Shown here: piece after piece, positions 1 to 7,597 of the stretch
How positions within the stretch are numbered: the stretch's first letter is position 1
Layout of the letters: each line of letters starts with the position of its first letter
Source of the DNA: an uncultured Bacilli bacterium
Lineage (GTDB): Bacteria > Bacillota_I > Bacilli_A > RF39 > UBA660
DNA: 37,780 nucleotides
NCBI GenBank assembly: GCA_947627975.1
Contig: CANQYB010000010.1
Coordinates: 1 to 37,780 of the forward strand
Direction: 5' to 3'
Program-made: the position numbers and the translations under genes
The notes under the pieces: generated by a model
Database searches by the model: none
The model's input: the letters and a program-made list of their open reading frames with translations, nothing else
Told to the model about the DNA's origin: nothing

Positions 1-2
1 CA

Positions 3-509
3 TTAATATTAGAAATAGTTGAAATAGTTACTAAAAATTATGTTAAAAATTATAATTATAAAATAGATTATTCAGATATATATGATTATATATTAGATAT
101 ATTAATAAATAGATGTGGACATTTATTTATTAATACAACTACCAAAAAAGATTTAAGAAAAGTATTATATATTTATTTAACAAAATATATTTATAATATA
201 ATGAAAAAAAATAATGTAGATTATGAAAAGATAAATAATAATAAAGAATATAGTTATAAAGATAATTATGAAGAAACTTATGAAAATGAATTTATAGAAA
301 ATTATTATTTTTTAACAGAAGAAGAAAGATATATATTAAAACAAATATCAGAAAATATAGAATTAGGAAAAGATTATATAAATAAAATAAAAGAAGAATT
401 TAATTTAAAAGAAGAAGAAATTCAAGAAAAAATTAAAATAATTAGAGAAAAGATAATAAAAAGTAATTATTTAAACGGAATAGGTAAGAATAAATATTTA
501 AAAAAATAA
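3..509 (+). CDS. Partial ORF truncated by the left window edge; hypothetical, C-terminal part resembles a sigma-factor-like or helical regulatory protein
   Basis: Frame 3 is open from the window edge (LILEIVEIVTKNYVKNYNYKIDYSDIYDYILDIL...) through the listed 201-509 ORF to TAA; the listed ATG at 201 is therefore probably internal. Confidence 0.55.
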   Translation, partial: LILEIVEIVTKNYVKNYNYKIDYSDIYDYILDILINRCGHLFINTTTKKDLRKVLYIYLTKYIYNIMKKNNVDYEKINNNKEYSYKDNYEETYENEFIENYYFLTEEERYILKQISENIELGKDYINKIKEEFNLKEEEIQEKIKIIREKIIKSNYLNGIGKNKYLKK

Positions 510-573
510 TAAAATGATTAAATATTTGATATTTATATTGATAATATTTATAATATTTTAATGAGGTATTTAT

Positions 574-1305
574 ATGTTAGAAACTAGAAACAAAAGTATA
601 ATAATTAATGATAAAAAATTTAATAAAAAAAATTTCCTTGGTGGAAATTTTGAAGGAAAAGTTTATTATTATAATTTAAATAATAAAAAATATGCTATAA
701 AAACCTACTTAAAAAGTTATTTAGAATATTATGGTATTAATGAATTAGAAAATTTAAATTTTAAACTGAAAAAAATAAAAACTAAATTCATTTTAATGCC
801 ACAATTTTTATTATATGATTCATTTACTAAAAAATTTAATTCAATTGCGACTATTTATTATAAAAACTATTATAATGATGACTTGTTTTATGATTTGAAA
901 ATTAAAGATTTTATAAATATATTATTTAAATTAACTAATGATTTTGATATTATAAGTCAAGAAAAATTAATTAGTGGTGATTTAAGTATTGATAATATAC
1001 TATTTAATAATAATAATATTTATATTTGTGATACAGGATGTTTTCATTTCAGTAATATAAATTCGATAAAAATTATAAATAGACAAGATTTATATTCGTT
1101 AATTATTGATATCATAGTTGATAAAATAAATAATTTTAGTGGATTTAATAATAAAATTAATTTTTATGATGTATTATATAATAGTTATAACTATTTTTGT
1201 GAACTTGAAAAATGTAAAGATTGTTTTTTAGATTTTATGGAATATGAAACTAAAAATTATGATACTTTTCGAGATTATGTAAAACATAAAATTAAATATC
1301 TTTAA
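574..1305 (+). CDS. Divergent protein-kinase-fold protein (Ser/Thr kinase-like)
   Basis: Ordered kinase-like motifs: glycine-rich FLGGNFEGKVY, YAIK (VAIK-like Lys), SGDLSIDNILF (catalytic-loop-like D...N), ICDTG (DFG-like). SD GAGG upstream. Confidence 0.6.
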   Translation: MLETRNKSIIINDKKFNKKNFLGGNFEGKVYYYNLNNKKYAIKTYLKSYLEYYGINELENLNFKLKKIKTKFILMPQFLLYDSFTKKFNSIATIYYKNYYNDDLFYDLKIKDFINILFKLTNDFDIISQEKLISGDLSIDNILFNNNNIYICDTGCFHFSNINSIKIINRQDLYSLIIDIIVDKINNFSGFNNKINFYDVLYNSYNYFCELEKCKDCFLDFMEYETKNYDTFRDYVKHKIKYL

Positions 1306-1348
1306 ATATTTATTTAATTATGATAAAATATAAAGTAAGGTGAATGTG

Positions 1349-1570
1349 ATGAAATATTTTTTAATTGGTTTAATAAAACTTTATCAATATATGCCGATAT
1401 TGTCACATTCTAATTGTAGATTTTTTCCTACATGTTCTGACTATACAATTGAGGCTATAAAAATACATGGAGCATTTAAGGGAATAATTTTAGGAATAAA
1501 AAGGATTATAAAGTGTAATCCTTTTGGTAATTTTGGATATGATCCAGTACCAATTAAGGAGGATAAATGA
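1349..1570 (+). CDS. yidD: Membrane protein insertion efficiency factor YidD
   Basis: SHSNCRFFPTCSDYTIEAIKIHGAFKGIILGIKRIIKCNPFGNFGYDPVP is the YidD signature; start likely ATG 1349 rather than 1340. Confidence 0.95.
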   Translation: MKYFLIGLIKLYQYMPILSHSNCRFFPTCSDYTIEAIKIHGAFKGIILGIKRIIKCNPFGNFGYDPVPIKEDK

Positions 1571-2436
1571 AAAAAATAAAAAATTTAGGATTAATTTTAA
1601 TTTTAATATTAATGACTACTGGTTGTTTTAAAAGAGATGATTTAGAAAATATAAATATTTATACCACTGTTTATCCAATTGAATATTTAATAAATCAAAT
1701 ATATGGTGATTATTCTGAAGTTTATAGTATATATCCTAATGGAATAGATACTAATAAATATAACTTAACTAATAAGCAAATACGGGATTATTCTAAATCA
1801 GAAATGTTTGTTTATAATGGATTAACTAAAGAAAAAAAAATTGCTGCAAAATTTATTAATAATAATAAAAATATTAAAATAATTGATGTAACTCAAGGTT
1901 TAGAATATACCAATAACGTGGAAGAATTATGGGTTTCACCAGCTAATTATCTAATGATGGCACAAAATATAAAAAATAATCTTTTAGAGTATATTTCCAA
2001 TAAATATATCAAAGAAGAAATAAATACGAATTATAAAAATTTAAAGGTTAATATATCTAAAATAGATGCAGAATTAAAAATTGTTGCAGAAAATTCAAAT
2101 AATAAGACAATAATTATTAGTAATAAAATGTATAAATTTTTGGAAAAATATGGATTTGAAGTTATTTGTTTAGATGAAAATGATAGTGATTTTAGTAATT
2201 TAATTGTAAAAAAAGCCCAAAATTTACTACAAACTAAAAAAAATAATTATATATTTACAAAGAGTGGAGAATCTATTAATAATACTGTTAGTAATATAGT
2301 TAAAAATACAAAATCAACTTTGATTGAACTTAAAAGTGGTACTAATTTAAGTGAAGATGAACGCAGGGAAAATATTGATTATTTAACTATTATGAATGAA
2401 AATTTAGAGTCTATAAAAAAAGAAATGTATGAATAA
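1567..2436 (+). CDS. ZnuA/AdcA-like (cluster A-I) substrate-binding lipoprotein, histidine-free
   Basis: Lipobox-like MTTGC after signal peptide; IYTTVYPIEYLINQIYGDYSEVYSIYPNG and ELWVSPANYLMMAQNIKNNL match ZnuA-family blocks; ATGA overlap with yidD; SD GGAGG. Confidence 0.7.
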   Translation: MKKIKNLGLILILILMTTGCFKRDDLENINIYTTVYPIEYLINQIYGDYSEVYSIYPNGIDTNKYNLTNKQIRDYSKSEMFVYNGLTKEKKIAAKFINNNKNIKIIDVTQGLEYTNNVEELWVSPANYLMMAQNIKNNLLEYISNKYIKEEINTNYKNLKVNISKIDAELKIVAENSNNKTIIISNKMYKFLEKYGFEVICLDENDSDFSNLIVKKAQNLLQTKKNNYIFTKSGESINNTVSNIVKNTKSTLIELKSGTNLSEDERRENIDYLTIMNENLESIKKEMYE

Positions 2437-2439
2437 TAA

Positions 2440-2488
2440 AGCTTGTAATTTTAATATTATTATAGTAAAATTATATTGAAGCTTTTTA
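2440..2488 (+). terminator. Probable intrinsic terminator downstream of the lipoprotein
   Basis: AAAGCTT ... TAATTTTA/TAAAATTA ... AAGCTTTTT nested hairpin followed by T-run, just upstream of the tRNA. Confidence 0.45.
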
Positions 2489-2489
2489 T

Positions 2490-2580
2490 GGAGCAGTACT
2501 CAAGTGGCTGAAGAGGCGCCCCTGCTAAGGGTGTAGGTCGGGCAACTGGCGCGGAGGTTCAAATCCTCTCTGCTCCGCCA
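2490..2580 (+). tRNA. tRNA-Ser (anticodon GCT), CCA encoded
   Basis: Acceptor GGAGCAG/CTGCTCC, long variable arm, T-arm GGAGGTTCAAATCCTCT, anticodon loop CTGCTAA (GCT at 2524-2526), 3' GCCA. Confidence 0.96.
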
Positions 2581-2592
2581 TATTAAAATATA

Positions 2593-2623
2593 TCTTGGCC
2601 TATAATTATAGACAAGTTTTTTT
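2593..2623 (+). terminator. Intrinsic terminator after tRNA-Ser
   Basis: CTTGgCCTATAATTATAGacAAG followed by TTTTTTTT. Confidence 0.65.
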
Positions 2624-2694
2624 TATTTAAAATTAAAAAAATATGAAATATAAGTTTTTTACATTTTTATATGCAATAAAATTTGAATGGAGTA

Positions 2695-2964
2695 ATGAAT
2701 TTTATGTTAGGTAATATATTATTATTTATTGTGTCTTTTTGTACTTTTATATCTTATTTCCCTCAAATCGTTAAATTAATAAAATCAAAAAAATCACGCA
2801 ATTTAAGTATTCAATCATGGTTTTTATTTGTTGTAAGTTCCTTTTCATATACATTATATGCAATTTTAGTAAGTAAGGATGGTATGTTAATATTTGAAAC
2901 TAGTTTAGAATTATTATTTTGTTTGATGACATTAATTTTAACTATTATCTATAAAAATAATTAA
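2695..2964 (+). CDS. PQ-loop / SemiSWEET-like small membrane protein
   Basis: FISYFPQIVKLIKSKKSRNLSIQSWFLFVVSSFSYTLYAI: PQ motif and three predicted TM segments; ATG 2695 with SD ATGGAG preferred over the TTG at 2683. Confidence 0.8.
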   Translation: MNFMLGNILLFIVSFCTFISYFPQIVKLIKSKKSRNLSIQSWFLFVVSSFSYTLYAILVSKDGMLIFETSLELLFCLMTLILTIIYKNN

Positions 2965-2983
2965 ATATATTAGCTAATTAAAT

Positions 2984-3470
2984 TAAAATTATTTTGATAT
3001 AATTTTTTTATTTTTTAAAATTTTTAAATCATGTTATAATTTATATAGTTTAAAATACTGATTTAAAAAAACTTGATATTGCTCTTACTCATAGCTCGTA
3101 TGCAAATGAACATAATACTGAAAGTTATGAAAGATTAAAATTTTTAGGTGATGCCATATTAGAAGCGATAATTAGTGATTATTTTTTTACCAAATATAAT
3201 TATTCAGGAGGTAAAATGTCAAAATTAAGAGCTAGCTATGTGTGTGAATAAGCTTTAAGTTACTATTCAAAAAATTTGGAATTTATTTCTTATATAAAAA
3301 TTGGAAATGACAAAAGTAAATAACACTATAGCAGCTGATGTTTTTGAAAGTATTCTTGCAGTTATTTATCTTTCAAATGAATATAATGTATCAAAAAAGT
3401 ATATTTACGATATAATTATTCCGTTTATTGAAGATGAGAGGACTTTTTTTTAGAGATAATATACATTTCA
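2984..3470 (+). pseudogene. Partial duplicate of rnc (RNase III) including the promoter region, start codon deleted, in-frame stops and a frameshift
   Basis: Near-identical to 6856-7375: [68 protein letters not shown]..., then [30 protein letters not shown]. About 39 bp around the start codon missing. Confidence 0.95.
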
Positions 3471-3741
3471 ATTAAAAAAAGATTAAAAAGATAATGAAAA
3501 AATTTGAAATAAAAAATTCAATAAAACATGCTAATTGCAGATAGAAGAATGATGAATGCAACAAGAATATACAATATGATATAATTTAGGAAAATAAATT
3601 TAAAATATAAATTTTTTAATTGATATATTTTATTTTATGATAATAATTGACATATATATTAAAAGAATTTTTTAAGCTAAATTTATTAATTTACTAATTA
3701 TACAATAAATGTTATAATCATTATTAATGAGGTGCTTTAAT

Positions 3742-4665
3742 TTGAAAAAGGATAAAATTGCTATATTGATTCCATGTTATAATGAATCAAAAACTATTCA
3801 AAAAGTTATAAAGGATTTTAAAAAAGTATTACCTCATTCAAAAATATATGTTTATGATAATAATTCGACTGATAAGACAGATGAACTTGCAAAAAAACAA
3901 GGTGCTATTGTTAGATATGAGTATAAGCAAGGTAAAGGTAATGTTATTAAGACAATGCTCAGAGAAATTGATGCTAAATGTTATTTAATAGTAGATGGAG
4001 ATGATACATATCCTGCTGATGTTGCAAAAGAAATGTGTGATTGCATTTTAAGTAAAAAAGCTGATATGGTAATAGGTGATAGACTATCTTCAACATATTT
4101 TAAACAAAATAATAGAAAATTCCATAATTTTGGAAATAAATTTGTTAGATTTTTAATAAACAAAATTTTTAAAAGTGATATAAAAGATATAATGACAGGC
4201 TATAGAGCAATAAGTTATCGATTTGCAAAAGGATTTCCTATTATGTCTAAAGAATATGAGATAGAAACAGAAATGACTATTCATGCAGTTGAAAAAAATT
4301 ATAAAATTATAGAAATACCCGTAATGTATAGAAATAGGATAGATGGTTCAATTTCAAAATTAAGAACATTTTGTGATGGATATAAAATTTTAAAAATTAT
4401 AGTTCAACTATTTAAAGAATATAAACCTTCATTGTTTTTTAATATATTTGCTACTTTAATATTAATAATGTCCATAATATTTTTAATTCCTATTTTTATA
4501 GAATATTATAATACAGGCTTGGTTCCAAAATTTCCAACACTTATTGTATCGACAATGTTATTAATAATGTCACTTTTATTATATGTTACAGGAATTATTT
4601 TGCAAACAATAGTTAATAAAAACAAACGAATATATGAATTAATTATGAATCAAATGCGTAAATAA
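3742..4665 (+). CDS. Family 2 glycosyltransferase (DPM1/GtrB-like) with two C-terminal TM helices
   Basis: ILIPCYNESKTIQKVI, VDGDDTYPAD, GYRAISYRFAKGFPIMSKEYEIETEM; probable TTG start 3742 because the listed ATG (3727) overlaps the SD GAGGTG. Confidence 0.9.
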   Translation: MKKDKIAILIPCYNESKTIQKVIKDFKKVLPHSKIYVYDNNSTDKTDELAKKQGAIVRYEYKQGKGNVIKTMLREIDAKCYLIVDGDDTYPADVAKEMCDCILSKKADMVIGDRLSSTYFKQNNRKFHNFGNKFVRFLINKIFKSDIKDIMTGYRAISYRFAKGFPIMSKEYEIETEMTIHAVEKNYKIIEIPVMYRNRIDGSISKLRTFCDGYKILKIIVQLFKEYKPSLFFNIFATLILIMSIIFLIPIFIEYYNTGLVPKFPTLIVSTMLLIMSLLLYVTGIILQTIVNKNKRIYELIMNQMRK

Positions 4666-4675
4666 AATAATATTT

Positions 4676-6382
4676 TTGGTGGTAAGTATGAAATTAAAAA
4701 AATTTTTTATTAGTATATTTTTTTCAATATTAGTCTTTTTAATAATATTTAAAGTATCAAATCAGAATATTATTCATACAATTATATTTTCTGTTTTTTC
4801 GTTTATACTAAATTATAACTCATTTGCCATTTATAGTAGTAAAAAAGATAAATTTTTTTATATTTTATTTTCATTTATTTTTTCATTTTTTCAAGTTATA
4901 GGTTATAATTGTTTTAATTATGAAGTTAGTAATATAGGAAATATTAAAACTTGGGTATTAATACTAATTTTGACTATTAGCCTTTATAATGTTATAAAAG
5001 TTATATTTAATTTTAATGTTAGAAAATTAAAAGATTTTAAATTATCGATTAATTTTTTTAATAATAAACATTTATTTTTAATAGTGTTTTTATTGATATT
5101 TATTTCTTGGTTACCTGTAATTATTAAATTTTATCCTGGAAATTACTCATATGATGTTGAATATCAATTAATGATGTATACTAATAAAGTAACATTTTCA
5201 CAATTTCACCCGGTTATTCACACATTAATACTAGGGATTTTTATCATAAATTTTGATAATTTGTTTTTTTATAGTTTGTTTCAATCTGTTTTAATGGCAT
5301 TAATTTTTTCCAAAACAATAGTTTATTTAAATAAAAAAAATTTTTCCAAAACTTTGAATTTAATATTTTTACTTATTTATATGTTTTTACCAACTCATGT
5401 TATAATGGCAATAACTACAACAAAGGATGTTCTATTTTCAGGAATATTTATGTTAGCTATTATGAAATTTATTGATATAGTAGAAAGTTATGGGTTGTCT
5501 TTAAAATCTAAAAAAAATTTAATTTTTATTATAATTATATTATTTTTATTATTGATTTTTAGAAATAATATGTATTATGCATTAGTTGTAAGTATACCTT
5601 TTATGATTTTAATTTTTAGAAATAGTTTAAAAAAAATTTTTATAATATTTCTTGCTTCTTTAACATTATTTTTTTCATATAATTTAATTTTGACTAATGT
5701 ATTTAATGTTGAACCACAATTGGAATCAGAAAGTCTAAGTATTGTTATGCAGTCTTTTGCAAGAGTTTATAAGTATGAACATTTAAACAATGAAGAAAAA
5801 GAGAGAATAGAAAATTTGTTTTTACCTAAAACATTAGAAAAATATAATTCAAGAATATCAGATCCTATAAAAATAAACTTTAATAATAGTATATTAAAAC
5901 AAGATTTAATTGGATATGTGAAACTTTATTTAAAATATATGTTTAAATATCCTATAACAATATTGGATTCATGGTTTAATATGTTTTATAGTTATTTTTA
6001 TAACTATGATGTTTTGCCACAAGGATGGCAAAAAAAATATATTGAGGTGAATTGCATTAATAATTTTGAAAAAAGTCAAAATTGTTCTGAAAATAGAGTT
6101 TATGTAACATACAAAAATTTATTAGATAAAGCAAAATACCAAGAAATACCAATTTTAAGAATATTAATGAATAGTTCAACATATATTTATATTTTAATAA
6201 TCTTAATATTTAATATAATTAGAAAGAAAAAATATGAGTTGTTATTTCCTATCATTCCACTTTTTATGTATTTCTTAACTGACTTGCTTGCCCCTGTTGC
6301 GTTAATGAGGTATGTATATCCAATTTTAGTAAGTTTTTCACTTATAATTTATTTATTTGGAAAATCGAATGATTCAAATTAA
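4676..6382 (+). CDS. Polytopic membrane protein, DUF6020-like (probably GT-C-type or cell-surface polymer related)
   Basis: Many TM segments; PGNYSYDVEYQLMMYTNKVTFSQFHPVIHTLILG motif and C-terminal PVALMRYVYPILVSFSL; likely start at internal ATG 4688 after SD GGTGG. Confidence 0.65.
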   Translation: MVVSMKLKKFFISIFFSILVFLIIFKVSNQNIIHTIIFSVFSFILNYNSFAIYSSKKDKFFYILFSFIFSFFQVIGYNCFNYEVSNIGNIKTWVLILILTISLYNVIKVIFNFNVRKLKDFKLSINFFNNKHLFLIVFLLIFISWLPVIIKFYPGNYSYDVEYQLMMYTNKVTFSQFHPVIHTLILGIFIINFDNLFFYSLFQSVLMALIFSKTIVYLNKKNFSKTLNLIFLLIYMFLPTHVIMAITTTKDVLFSGIFMLAIMKFIDIVESYGLSLKSKKNLIFIIIILFLLLIFRNNMYYALVVSIPFMILIFRNSLKKIFIIFLASLTLFFSYNLILTNVFNVEPQLESESLSIVMQSFARVYKYEHLNNEEKERIENLFLPKTLEKYNSRISDPIKINFNNSILKQDLIGYVKLYLKYMFKYPITILDSWFNMFYSYFYNYDVLPQGWQKKYIEVNCINNFEKSQNCSENRVYVTYKNLLDKAKYQEIPILRILMNSSTYIYILIILIFNIIRKKKYELLFPIIPLFMYFLTDLLAPVALMRYVYPILVSFSLIIYLFGKSNDSN

Positions 6383-6386
6383 ATTT

Positions 6387-6855
6387 TGTATATTTGTAAA
6401 TGATGTGAAACATATTAATTTGTCACTTTGCCTAGTTGTTTAGTAGTATCATATTGATTTAGAAATATTTTTAATCTTAATTTATACCATAATTTGCAGA
6501 GAGTAATACGAGGATTTCTTCTAATATAATTTTAAATCTATTTCAGTTCTAAATTAGTGTAGACATTAGGATGAGGAGTAAGAGGGCGGTATGATTTATC
6601 AATTAAAGAATCTTTAATACCATCATGTTCCATCTAAATAAAGAAGATTTGGAAATATGATAAACTTTCTACAAACATATGCCGCTTTATTTTCATTTCT
6701 ATATGCTTTTACAGAATAAAATTTAGTGTTTAAGTTATGTGGTAATGCTTTGTGATATAATATACATATAATTTATTTACTTTTGTAATTTTTTTCGTTA
6801 ATTCAATTATACGACTTTTTTTATATAAAAATGTTTCACATTAATTGTAACTACA
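6387..6855 (-). mobile_element. Degenerate, internally deleted IS remnant (integrase-core/IS481- or IS3-like transposase N-terminus) with intact terminal inverted repeats
   Basis: Core ends TGTGAAACAT (6404-6413) and ATGTTTCACA (6831-6840); minus strand encodes DGIKDSLIDKSYRPLTPHPNVYTNLELK*I*NYIRRNPRITLCKLWYKLR; outer ~100 nt match the right-edge IS. Confidence 0.85.
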
Positions 6856-6937
6856 AATTATTTAGATATAATATATTTTTTTTATTTTGTAAAATTTTTA
6901 AATCATGTTATAATTTATATAGTTAAGGATGATAAAT

Positions 6938-7588
6938 ATGATAGAATTGCTTCAAAAATTTAACATTAATAATATTGATTCAGAAAAACTTGATATTGCT
7001 CTTACTCATAGCTCGTATGCAAATGAACATAATACTGAAAGTTATGAAAGATTAGAATTTTTAGGCGATGCCATATTAGAAGCGATAATTAGTGATTATT
7101 TTTTTACCAAATATAATTATTCAGAAGGTAAAATGTCAAAATTAAGAGCAAGCTATGTGTGTGAACAAGCTTTAAGTTACTATTCAAAAAATTTGGGATT
7201 TATTTCTTATATAAAAATTGGAAATGGTATTAGTAAAGTAAATAATACTATAGCAGCCGATGTTTTTGAAAGTATTCTTGCAGTTATTTATCTTTCAAAT
7301 GGATATAATGTATCAAAAAAATATATTTATGATACAATTATTCCATTTATTGAAGATGAAAAGATTTTTTTTGGAGATTATAAATCTATTTTACAAGAAT
7401 TAGTACAAACAGATAAAAAATCATTAGAATATGTATTAATTAAAGAATCAGGTCCAGCTCATGATAAAAATTTTATTGTTGAAGTAAAAGTAGATGGATT
7501 GATTTTTGGTAAAGGATATGGAAAATCAAAAAAAGAAGCAGAACAAAATGCTGCATATGAAGCAATAAAAAAGCAAGCAAAAAAATAG
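6938..7588 (+). CDS. rnc: Ribonuclease III
   Basis: [10 protein letters not shown]...[31 protein letters not shown]-terminal dsRBD ([23 protein letters not shown]); start likely ATG 6938 after SD AAGGA. Confidence 0.97.
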   Translation: MIELLQKFNINNIDSEKLDIALTHSSYANEHNTESYERLEFLGDAILEAIISDYFFTKYNYSEGKMSKLRASYVCEQALSYYSKNLGFISYIKIGNGISKVNNTIAADVFESILAVIYLSNGYNVSKKYIYDTIIPFIEDEKIFFGDYKSILQELVQTDKKSLEYVLIKESGPAHDKNFIVEVKVDGLIFGKGYGKSKKEAEQNAAYEAIKKQAKK

Positions 7589-7597
7589 GTGATATTT

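Noticed and set aside
3480-3720. Residual rnc dsRBD or a small gene after the pseudogene
   Set aside because: No convincing alignment to the rnc 3' part and only very short ORFs; left unassigned.
3981-4163. Minus-strand ORF in the track
   Set aside because: Fully antisense within a convincing glycosyltransferase gene; composition-driven shadow ORF.
2490-6900. tRNA-Ser as an attachment site for an integrated island
   Set aside because: I found no second copy of the tRNA 3' end in the following region and no integrase next to it; the xerD-like gene at 18617 looks like a housekeeping recombinase.
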